Below, in pieces: positions 19,233 to 26,088 of a stretch of DNA of 33,519 nt. Each line of letters starts with the position of its first letter. The first letter of the stretch is position 1. The position numbers and the translations under genes are program-made. Below the pieces are notes generated by a model. The model worked only from the letters and a program-made list of their open reading frames with translations. It made no database searches and was not told the origin of the DNA. The stretch is from IMG/VR virus record IMGVR_UViG_3300009285_000974, positions 1 to 33,519 of that record. The stretch is one strand, 5' to 3'. Source of the DNA: a virus.

Positions 19233-20465
19233 ATGGCAGGCGTAAATATCGGTAACGTCGGCTTGACCTTCACCCGTTATCTTGACGGCGTGGTCGAGTC
19301 GCTCAATCAAATGTCCAAGGCCCGTAAGCTCGTCCGCCAGGACGATCAGTGGACTGGTGATCACATCGAAGGCCGTCTGCACGTTGCGCGCAGCCCGTCC
19401 TTTGGTTACCTGGAAGACGGTTCGGCCTTCGCCGCGCCGGACAAGCAAGACTACGCGGCCTACAAGGCCTATCGTAAGTTCATCGGCGGCTCGATTCAGC
19501 TGACCGATGGCGTTATGGCCACCGCGAGCAAGAGCAAGAATGTCGCCCGCGATGTCATCACCTCTGAGGTCGAAGGCCTCATGAATGGCATCCTGAAGAT
19601 GGAGAACTTCGCGTTCTTCCGCGACGGCACTGGTGCTGTTGCGACCGCGACCACGCAGGCGAACGCTGCTGCGACCACCTTGTACGTCGATGACGCCCGG
19701 GCCCTCTGGGACAAGGCGCGCTACCAGGTGTATACTACGACCACTCTTCAGGGTGATCTCACTGTGACCCGGACCGCCTCGGCTCCGTCTCTCAGTGCCG
19801 GCGTGTACCGCGCTACTGTTACTGTTCCGGCCCTTGCTCAGCAGGTTGACGCTGCGGACGTTCTCTATTGGAACGGCTCCTATGGTCGGGCCATCACGGG
19901 CCTGTCGTCTCTTGTCGACAATACTGCGACGACTTTCCAAAACATCAATGTCAGCTCTTATCCCCGCTATAGCTCGCTCGTTCTGAGCAATAGCGCCGTG
20001 AAGCGCGACCTGACCCCGACCTTGTTCCGCCAGATGATGGCGGGTATCAAGCAGAAGAGTGGCTCCGAGAGCCCGACCGACGGTCTCACCGTCCTCTGCA
20101 ACAACTGGGGCGCGATCAATGTCGAGGAGCTGTACGAGGGCGAGCTGCGCCTCAGCCCCGAGACCAAGACCGCTGGGCTTAGCGTTGCCAGCTTCCAGTC
20201 GGCCATGGGCAAGGTTGACATCGTGACGGACAGCGATGCTCCGTATGGCAAGATGTTCTTCGTTGACTTCAGCAAGATTTACCGTGCCGTCCAGAAGCAG
20301 TTGGCCTGGAGACGCGAGCCGGGTTCGGGCGCAATCTTCAAGCGTTCGGACGTTGCTGGTGTGTGGACCGCGACCGCTCTTGAAATCGCGGAGCTGTACA
20401 TCAAGGAGCGTCACACTTCGGGCCGTATCGACGACCTGAATGAGACCCCGGCGACGATGTACTAA
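19233..20465 (+). CDS. Major capsid (coat) protein, HK97-like fold inferred
   Basis: The 410-residue protein follows the scaffold gene, with TAAGG about nine bases before its ATG. The sequence starts MAGVNIGNVGLTFTRYLDGV; it has a long N-terminal helix region, a beta-rich insertion (about 140-240: TTLQGDLTVTRTASAPSLSA) and a C-terminal part (FRQMMAGIKQKSG, VDFSKIYRAVQKQLAW, AEWELYIK-like end) in the order expected of HK97-fold coats. Codon choice shifts to C-ending codons compared with neighbours, as for a highly expressed gene. It has no Cys except one (LCNNWG). I did not match it to a named subfamily. Confidence 0.82.
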   Translation: MAGVNIGNVGLTFTRYLDGVVESLNQMSKARKLVRQDDQWTGDHIEGRLHVARSPSFGYLEDGSAFAAPDKQDYAAYKAYRKFIGGSIQLTDGVMATASKSKNVARDVITSEVEGLMNGILKMENFAFFRDGTGAVATATTQANAAATTLYVDDARALWDKARYQVYTTTTLQGDLTVTRTASAPSLSAGVYRATVTVPALAQQVDAADVLYWNGSYGRAITGLSSLVDNTATTFQNINVSSYPRYSSLVLSNSAVKRDLTPTLFRQMMAGIKQKSGSESPTDGLTVLCNNWGAINVEELYEGELRLSPETKTAGLSVASFQSAMGKVDIVTDSDAPYGKMFFVDFSKIYRAVQKQLAWRREPGSGAIFKRSDVAGVWTATALEIAELYIKERHTSGRIDDLNETPATMY

Positions 20466-20477
20466 ACAAGTGGACAC

Positions 20478-20505
20478 GAGGGGGGCGCTAGTACAGGCCC
20501 CCTTC
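20478..20505 (+). terminator. Hairpin after the coat gene
   Basis: GAGGGGGGC (20478-20486) pairs with GCCCCCTTC (20497-20505), nine pairs with one G-U, loop of ten. No U-tract follows and the next ribosome-binding site (GGAGG) comes at once, so it more likely protects the coat mRNA end or attenuates partly than terminates fully. Confidence 0.45.
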
Positions 20506-20521
20506 ACCACGGAGGTACATT

Positions 20522-21046
20522 ATGTCGAGAAAAAATCTAGTGGCCCCAGATGTGGGCTGTCCACCGTTGCTGATTCGCCAAGTGCGAATTCCAACGGCAG
20601 ACGTGCTCACTCTGAATGCCACACCGTTCCTGCTCGTTCCCGCCCCGGGTGGGTTTGACCAGGCGACCTATGGCACGGCAATCGTCTTGGACATAGAGCA
20701 GACGAACAATAAGGCCCTTCTGTTCGAGAAGGCCATTGTGAACGTCGTTAAGGGCTCGGGCGCGGGCACAGCCTACGACGCTAGTGGTGACGGTCTGCGG
20801 GTTCAATACGCGGGTGGTGGGACGGCTGTTTCGTTCGTCTTTACGGATCCGCTTAATGCCGCGACGGCTGGGACAATCTTTGTCCTAAATCGCTGTGGCA
20901 CGGAAACGGCGACCCAAACAGTGCCCGCTTCTTTGACCCCCAATAAGGGTCTTGAGTTGACAAATGTTACGGCCGAGTTGACCACGGGTACGCACGACCT
21001 CATCGTGACTACGTTCTATCGAATCATCGAACTGAAGGGGAGCTAA
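20522..21046 (+). CDS. Small virion protein, paralogue A of a three-gene array
   Basis: The 174-residue beta-rich protein has GGAGG seven bases upstream of its ATG. Its core (ALLFEKAIVNVVKG, GLRVQYAGGG, GTETATQT, THDLIVTTFYRIIEL) aligns along its length with the products of the next two genes, so the three arose by tandem duplication. Position directly after the coat gene suggests a capsid decoration or head protein. There are no enzymatic motifs. Confidence 0.7.
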   Translation: MSRKNLVAPDVGCPPLLIRQVRIPTADVLTLNATPFLLVPAPGGFDQATYGTAIVLDIEQTNNKALLFEKAIVNVVKGSGAGTAYDASGDGLRVQYAGGGTAVSFVFTDPLNAATAGTIFVLNRCGTETATQTVPASLTPNKGLELTNVTAELTTGTHDLIVTTFYRIIELKGS

Positions 21047-21047
21047 C

Positions 21048-21518
21048 ATGGCCGCTACAGCGATGGACCAATTGAACGAGCCGTGTTCAATTGGGCCCCT
21101 TCAGTGTAGTAAGACTTTGCTCACGGCCGCTGAGTGGAAAGTCCTGAACTCGACCAAGAAGGGCCTTGTTCCGAGTCCCGGTCCCGGTCGAGCGATTCTC
21201 TTTGAGCGGGCCTATATTAACATCATCGGCGGTGCTACGGCGGGCGATACGGACGGGAATCTGTCCATTCGTTACACGGGCGGAACAGGCGATGATGTTT
21301 CTCAGGCGCAGGACGACTTCCTGAATGACTCGACCAAGGGCGGTCTTACGATGCCCATTGAGCGAATCGGAACGGAAACGACAACGCAGACCTTGGGCTA
21401 TCTGCAAGATAACTTGGGCCTTGAGTTGTATTCGGCCAGTGACCTGTCGGGCAGTGCGGGCGATTTCACCCTCGAAGTGGTGGTGTTCTACCGCCTCGTC
21501 GAAATGACGATTGGATAA
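21048..21518 (+). CDS. Small virion protein, paralogue B
   Basis: The 156-residue protein shares AILFERAYINIIGG, LSIRYTGGTGDD, DDFLNDSTKGG, RIGTETTTQT and LEVVVFYRLVEM with its neighbours. AAGGGGAG stands eight bases before the start, which follows the previous stop by one base. It is the paralogue closest to C in the central DDFLND segment. A decoration role is inferred from context. Confidence 0.7.
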   Translation: MAATAMDQLNEPCSIGPLQCSKTLLTAAEWKVLNSTKKGLVPSPGPGRAILFERAYINIIGGATAGDTDGNLSIRYTGGTGDDVSQAQDDFLNDSTKGGLTMPIERIGTETTTQTLGYLQDNLGLELYSASDLSGSAGDFTLEVVVFYRLVEMTIG

Positions 21519-21522
21519 AGCC

Positions 21523-22032
21523 ATGACTAGACGAGGTGGAAAAACGGGCATCCCGAGGAAGAACCAAGAACTCGCGGATATGGGCATTGGGCCGTTGATG
21601 TTTAGAACCATTACCATCGCGCCCGACACGGGAACAGCTCAGATGCCCTATTGGCAGATTGACTTGTCGTCGACGCCCATAGAAATCATCCCAAAGCCGG
21701 TCAGCAATAAGGCAATCCTCGTTGAGCGGGCCTTTATTAAGATGGGGCCCGGCGATGATGGCTGCGCTACTGATGGTGACCTCCTACTGCGATACAAGAG
21801 CGGGACGGGAGATAACCTGACCCAGGCCGTGGATGACTTCCTGAATGATGCAACGTCAGGAAAGGTCATGACAATGGAGGCTGTGGGCACGGAGGCCGAG
21901 CCACAGACGGTTGGGTTTCTTCAGCCCGATTTGGCAGTTGAGTTGTACTCTAGCACGAGCTTCGCGGCTGCCGCTGGTACGAACACTATTACCGTCACAG
22001 TGCTTTATCGCCTGATTGACGTGAGGTACTAA
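21523..22032 (+). CDS. Small virion protein, paralogue C
   Basis: I start at ATG 21523, four bases after the previous stop; a TTG at 21511 would overlap the upstream gene. The 169-residue product has a basic N terminus (MTRRGGKTGIPRKNQEL) absent from B, then the shared core AILVERAFIKMG, LLLRYKSGTGDN, DDFLNDATSGK and ITVTVLYRLIDV. The added basic arm might contact the capsid or DNA. Confidence 0.7.
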   Translation: MTRRGGKTGIPRKNQELADMGIGPLMFRTITIAPDTGTAQMPYWQIDLSSTPIEIIPKPVSNKAILVERAFIKMGPGDDGCATDGDLLLRYKSGTGDNLTQAVDDFLNDATSGKVMTMEAVGTEAEPQTVGFLQPDLAVELYSSTSFAAAAGTNTITVTVLYRLIDVRY

Positions 22033-22035
22033 GAA

Positions 22036-22818
22036 ATGTCAAGACGACGCCGGTTGGACATCAACTTTGCGAATGAGTTGACTGTTCCACAGATTTTCCC
22101 CGCCGCAACTGCGACGGTTGCACAGATTGATACAGGGACGGCCGTTACTGGTGACCCTTGCATGCGGGTTAATGGTCACTATCTTGAGTTCCACCGAGTT
22201 GGCGACGCCACGAATATTCGGTTCATTCCCGTCGCAGCGACTGGCTGGACCATTCCTCTGGATGCCACGGATGCAGAGGGCATCGAAATCACCACGGGGG
22301 CTTTGGCCGACCTTGGTGAGCTTGCCTTTGTGTGTGGCACGGATGCTTTCTTCATTGAAGCTGCCGTAAAGGTCACTACGCTCGCGAATATTGACCATCT
22401 CAAGGTCGGTTTTCGTAAGCAGGGCGCGTATGGTGCGGCCTCTGCGGAGATTGATGACATTACGACTTATGCGGACCACTGTTGCCTCGAAATTCGGGAC
22501 GCGGCTGGTGCTCTCGGGTGCCGGACGGACGTGGCCAATGCGGGTTCGACCGCGACCAACGCTACCCATGCGGCGATTAGTTCGGCAGACTTCTTGGTCT
22601 TTCGAATTGATGTCGACGCCGATGGCTTGGCCACCTTCCAGCTTGGCTCGGGCACGACTTTGGCCTTGGCCAAGGCAGACTTGGCAACGGACGCGGCTAT
22701 TGCGGCCGTTTCGTATACGTTCGGAGCCGTTACGGTTGTGCCGTGTATCATCGTGGGCGCCACGGTTGCTGGGGCCGCGAATGTTCAACTGTGCGAACTG
22801 CACTGTGGAGTAGCATAA
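22036..22818 (+). CDS. Putative virion protein, beta-sandwich-like
   Basis: The 260-residue protein starts MSRRRRLDINFANELTVPQI and is rich in Ala, Thr and Asp with repeated beta-strand pattern (GELAFVCGTDAFFIEAAVKV, SADFLVFRIDVDADGLATF). The order of strands and the 'not-quite lectin' composition recall concanavalin-like structural proteins of phages, a weak impression only. It contains seven Cys residues, more than its neighbours. It stands between the two duplicated arrays. Confidence 0.6.
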   Translation: MSRRRRLDINFANELTVPQIFPAATATVAQIDTGTAVTGDPCMRVNGHYLEFHRVGDATNIRFIPVAATGWTIPLDATDAEGIEITTGALADLGELAFVCGTDAFFIEAAVKVTTLANIDHLKVGFRKQGAYGAASAEIDDITTYADHCCLEIRDAAGALGCRTDVANAGSTATNATHAAISSADFLVFRIDVDADGLATFQLGSGTTLALAKADLATDAAIAAVSYTFGAVTVVPCIIVGATVAGAANVQLCELHCGVA

Positions 22819-22819
22819 C

Positions 22820-23158
22820 ATGGCCGCTACGCTTACCAAGCAGAAGATGAAGATGTTCTTCCCGACCGCGATGGAGGAGTGCTACTACTCCACCCTCGTA
22901 CCGGGTGTGACCGTCACGCATACCTTGCTCAATCAGATCAACCTGTGTCCCTTCCGGGTCATGTTTGAAGTAACTACTCCGGCAGATGACTTGTCCCCAG
23001 TGTTTTGTGCCCACGTCGAAGATAGCTTCGACAGCACAGACGGGGCCAATACCATCGCCCTCGTGTTTGACACGGTGGTTGGTGGCGATTTGACGGGCGC
23101 TGTTGTTAAGGTTTTCATTGAGCACCTGAGCCAGGCCTCTGGTGGCATCAGCGCGTAA
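22820..23158 (+). CDS. Small virion protein, first of a second array
   Basis: This encodes 112 residues starting MAATLTKQKMKMFFPTAMEE. Length, strand pattern and the C-terminal ASGGIS match the next two proteins, though the N terminus diverges. GTGGAG is about ten bases upstream. It is probably a distant paralogue; a head-decoration or fibre role is a guess from position. Confidence 0.65.
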   Translation: MAATLTKQKMKMFFPTAMEECYYSTLVPGVTVTHTLLNQINLCPFRVMFEVTTPADDLSPVFCAHVEDSFDSTDGANTIALVFDTVVGGDLTGAVVKVFIEHLSQASGGISA

Positions 23159-23168
23159 GGGGTAACCA

Positions 23169-23507
23169 ATGGCTTGGTCCTTTGATGGAATTACCAAGGC
23201 GCAGTTTGAAAGCGCAGTGGCCACACATGAGGCCCCCCGTGTCCTTTCTGCCACGCCCTGGTTGGTCAAGATGATTCAGGTCAACCCGGACAGCACGACT
23301 GCAGTGGAGATTCTCCACGGAGAGAGCATCATGCCGGACATCATGTTCGTGAGTGGTGCTATCGACGACCCAGACGCGGCCCAGACTATTTCGCTCTATG
23401 CAGGTTCCACTGCGGCGTACTTGGCAATTGACTGCGGCGGGGCCAGTGCCACAGCCGTTAATGTTTGCCTGATTTGGCTCAATGCCGCGTCGGGCGGGAT
23501 TTCGTAG
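23169..23507 (+). CDS. Small virion protein, second of the array
   Basis: This encodes 112 residues. It aligns along its whole length with the next protein: SFDGITKAQF/SFDGLTQAAF, DSTTAVEILHGE/DSTTAEEVLHGE, PDIMFVSGA/PDVIILNSA and SGGIS/TGGIS. AAGGGG precedes the ATG. No motif indicates an enzyme. Confidence 0.7.
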   Translation: MAWSFDGITKAQFESAVATHEAPRVLSATPWLVKMIQVNPDSTTAVEILHGESIMPDIMFVSGAIDDPDAAQTISLYAGSTAAYLAIDCGGASATAVNVCLIWLNAASGGIS

Positions 23508-23516
23508 GAGATAGTT

Positions 23517-23852
23517 ATGGCATATTCGTTCGATGGCCTCACGCAGGCCGCTTTTGATACCAATACGGCCCTCCATGGGGACCGCCCGGTCGTTATTGCA
23601 AGCACCCCCTTCTTGATTAAGAAGATTCGGGTGGTTGCGGATAGCACTACTGCGGAAGAGGTGCTTCACGGAGAGGCCGAGTTCCCGGATGTTATTATTT
23701 TGAACAGCGCTGTCGTGAATCCGCACGCAGATGGCACCCTGGCGGCGTACCAAGGCACGGCAAAGACGCAGGTCAAGTTCGACGTTGGCGCGGCCGCCAC
23801 GTTTGACGCCTATTTGTTCTGGTTTAGACAAGCTACGGGCGGGATTTCCTAG
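23517..23852 (+). CDS. Small virion protein, third of the array
   Basis: This encodes 111 residues, the paralogue of 23169-23507 with the same SFDG start, LHGE centre and GGIS end, but a more basic central strand (FLIKKIRVVAD) and no Cys. AGGAG lies six bases before the ATG. It is the last gene before the hairpin pair at 23879-23918. Confidence 0.7.
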   Translation: MAYSFDGLTQAAFDTNTALHGDRPVVIASTPFLIKKIRVVADSTTAEEVLHGEAEFPDVIILNSAVVNPHADGTLAAYQGTAKTQVKFDVGAAATFDAYLFWFRQATGGIS

Positions 23853-23878
23853 TCCGTAGTGGTTGGCACCTCTGGGTT

Positions 23879-23918
23879 GGGTCACGCTCTGCTCAGCGTG
23901 GCCCTTCCCTGAGCAGAG
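23879..23918 (+). promoter_or_regulatory. Two mutually exclusive hairpins, attenuator-like
   Basis: Hairpin 1 is GGGTCACGCT (23879-23888) / AGCGTGGCCC (23895-23904), ten pairs with one G-U. Hairpin 2 is CTCTGCTCAG (23887-23896) / CTGAGCAGAG (23909-23918), a perfect 10-bp stem followed by GGGTTTT. They share bases 23887-23904, so only one can form. Hairpin 2 resembles a terminator, and its 3' arm abuts the AGGGG ribosome-binding site of the next gene. Confidence 0.55.
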
Positions 23919-23928
23919 GGGTTTTACC

Positions 23929-24528
23929 ATGGCATTGTATCCTCCGTCAGCGGTATGTTCGCAATTGGCTCGGATTCACCCGTATCTTAGACTCGCTTGG
24001 CACGCTCGTGATCGACAAGATCCCGATGAGTTGAATGCCGGGGACTTCGCAGTGGTGCAGCTTTACCACTCGAAGGACGCGGGCACTCCGGCAGACCCGA
24101 AGACCTACTTCATGCATTGGCTAGAGCTTCCCGACTTCCGTGGCCCAATCTTCGCCAAGAATGGCAGTACGAGACCAGACTGGAACGAGAGCCGCTGGCC
24201 CATTTTCGTAGCGAATCTCGGCGAGTTTGGCATTACGAAGGAAGAGGTCTTCTCGGGGGCGTTCTTGAACGCCATCAAATACTGGCTCAGGCCCGCCCGA
24301 GTTCGGCTCGAAGAAAACGCCCGAGCCATGGGGCGAGAGTTGAAGTCCAAGGCTGCTGATATTGCTGCGGAACAGACCGACTTTCTCTGGTCTCAGGCCA
24401 ATGAAGCCGCTGCGGACCGAATCATCATGACCAGCGAAGACCGAAGCGCGGCCATGAAGCAGTTCGAGCAGGACAATTATGAACGCCCCCAGCTCGAAGA
24501 CTACTACTTGCCTGAGGGCATTAAGTAA
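23929..24528 (+). CDS. Hypothetical structural-module protein
   Basis: The start is ATG 23929 with AGGGG seven to eight bases upstream; an earlier ATG at 23863 would read through the hairpins. The 199-residue product has an N-terminal part with LARIHPYLRLAWHARDR and YFMHWLELPDFRGPIFAKNG, then a helical, charged C-terminal half (ALNAIKYWLRP-like region, NARAMGRELKSKAADIAAEQ). I do not recognise the family. It overlaps the adaptor gene (TAATG), suggesting a role at the head-tail junction. Confidence 0.65.
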   Translation: MALYPPSAVCSQLARIHPYLRLAWHARDRQDPDELNAGDFAVVQLYHSKDAGTPADPKTYFMHWLELPDFRGPIFAKNGSTRPDWNESRWPIFVANLGEFGITKEEVFSGAFLNAIKYWLRPARVRLEENARAMGRELKSKAADIAAEQTDFLWSQANEAAADRIIMTSEDRSAAMKQFEQDNYERPQLEDYYLPEGIK

Positions 24529-25178
24529 TGAATTTTCTAGAACTTCAGAGTGAGGTCAAGTTCATCCTGAATTGGAATGAGCAGCAAACAGATCAGGACT
24601 TCACGACCTTGCGCATTAAAAAGGCTCTCAATAGGGCCTATAAGCAGGAGACTATCAAGGCTGAGGAAGAGGGTGGACAGCGCTTCTTCAAGGCCACTTT
24701 GGACTTGCCTTGGCCGGGCGGAAGTGTTACTATGATACTCCCCCCGGAACTGAACGAGGAAGCCTTGATTGGTATCTCCGACATCACCACCGCGAGCATT
24801 GGCACGCCACTTGTGTTTAGCGATGATGGTATTTCGGGTGACATCTTCTGGAAGGACCATCAGACAATCCAGTGGGGCACCAATGGCCCGCCCTCTGACA
24901 AGACACTCCGCTTTACCTATTATGCGAGCGTTGAGGAGCTTGTTAATGATGGCGACGTGCCAATGCTCATTCCCGCTAAGTTCCACGAGCTTATTGCCTG
25001 GTCTGCGGCCCTGTTCTTGCAACAGATCTCGGACCAGGAAATGACTGAGGCCTGGGTCTTCGAGCGCAATGAGCTTAGAATCGACTTTTGGAAGTGGTTG
25101 AGCAGAGGGCGGGGTACGGACGACGTGCCCACCATCAAGAACATCAAGACCAATATTGACGGTGGTCTGATTTACTAG
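24528..25178 (+). CDS. Head-tail adaptor (connector) protein
   Basis: The 216-residue protein has the pattern of phage adaptors that bind under the portal: a helical N terminus (VKFILNWNEQQTD, RIKKALNRAYKQE), a beta domain (SVTMILPPELNEEALIGISD), then LRFTYYASVEELV with NDGDVPMLIPAKFHELIAW and a final helix. The FTYY...DVP.LIP..FHELI segment is the most typical. It begins in the stop codon of the previous gene (TAATG). It would link portal to tail hub. Confidence 0.6.
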   Translation: MNFLELQSEVKFILNWNEQQTDQDFTTLRIKKALNRAYKQETIKAEEEGGQRFFKATLDLPWPGGSVTMILPPELNEEALIGISDITTASIGTPLVFSDDGISGDIFWKDHQTIQWGTNGPPSDKTLRFTYYASVEELVNDGDVPMLIPAKFHELIAWSAALFLQQISDQEMTEAWVFERNELRIDFWKWLSRGRGTDDVPTIKNIKTNIDGGLIY

Positions 25179-25188
25179 GAGAGGTGCC

Positions 25189-26076
25189 ATGATTTTGAAG
25201 CGAATCTATAATCAGACTGCCGTTACGCAGTCAATTGCCTGGAAGGGCGTTCAGCTTTCGATCAAGCCCTACGAAGAGCAACTTGTAGATGAGGACGTGG
25301 CAGAGGCGTTTCTGGACCGCTGCCAGGATTTTGTGGTGCCGGCCGCTGAGGAATTCGCAACTGTTGCCACCACTGACAACAAGCCGACAACCAAGTGGCT
25401 CGCCAACATGACCGGCAACCCCGACGGGCCCGAGAAGATTGAGCTTCGCGTTTGGAAGGACAAGCAGTGGCAGTGGGTGATGAGCGAAAATCCTATCAAG
25501 CGCGCCCATAACCTCAAGGAATGGGCTAATGGGCCCATGGTCGAGTATACCACGAAGTCGGGCGTGCTTGAGGCCCTCAATATGCCCGGGCATTTCGTAT
25601 CGCTTCCCGCCTTTCAGCGTGTCGAGTTCGATCAGGGCACGGCCGATTGGTTCATGGAGCGCTCGCTCATGTCGAGCCCTTCGAGTCGCTCCGGCAACTT
25701 CCCGAAGATCTGCGAAAGCCGCAAGCCCAGCAACTTTGAGCCCGACATGAGTTGGGACTTGAATACGATGCTGGCATATCTCAAGTTCGTCGACCCGGAC
25801 TGCAAACTCCCCCGGGATGAGCAGCACTTTATTCGTCAGTATCGAAAGAAGACCCCTGAGGAGTTCAAGCAGCTCATCAATGAAGAGAAGCGGGCGTGCA
25901 TGAAGAAGTTGTACTTCCGCCTCGTCGACCCGAGCTATCGACTCCCAAGCCGCAAAGAGTTTGAGGAGTTCTTGAAGGGCCCCGGTGCTTTTGTTGAGGA
26001 ACCCACGCAAGAAGCCTCTGAAGACGCTCTGTTGGACGCCGCTTTGAAGCCGGACGCTGCCCCCTCAGTGGCGTAA
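25189..26076 (+). CDS. Hypothetical connector/tail-region protein
   Basis: This encodes 295 residues behind AGGAG. The N-terminal 55 residues (RIYNQTAVTQSIAWKGVQLS, VDEDVAEAFLDRC) resemble a small beta domain common in phage structural proteins; the middle is Trp-rich (LRVWKDKQWQWVMSE); the C-terminal third is charged and helical (MKKLYFRLVDPSYRLPSRKE). Position between adaptor and tail hub suggests a virion component. No family assigned. Confidence 0.6.
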   Translation: MILKRIYNQTAVTQSIAWKGVQLSIKPYEEQLVDEDVAEAFLDRCQDFVVPAAEEFATVATTDNKPTTKWLANMTGNPDGPEKIELRVWKDKQWQWVMSENPIKRAHNLKEWANGPMVEYTTKSGVLEALNMPGHFVSLPAFQRVEFDQGTADWFMERSLMSSPSSRSGNFPKICESRKPSNFEPDMSWDLNTMLAYLKFVDPDCKLPRDEQHFIRQYRKKTPEEFKQLINEEKRACMKKLYFRLVDPSYRLPSRKEFEEFLKGPGAFVEEPTQEASEDALLDAALKPDAAPSVA

Positions 26077-26088
26077 TAGGATAGCTCC

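Noticed and set aside
22039-22839. Long minus-strand frames opposite virion genes (also 19206-20510 and 16354-17328)
   Set aside because: Shadows of strongly supported plus-strand genes caused by GC-rich codon use; no start signals.
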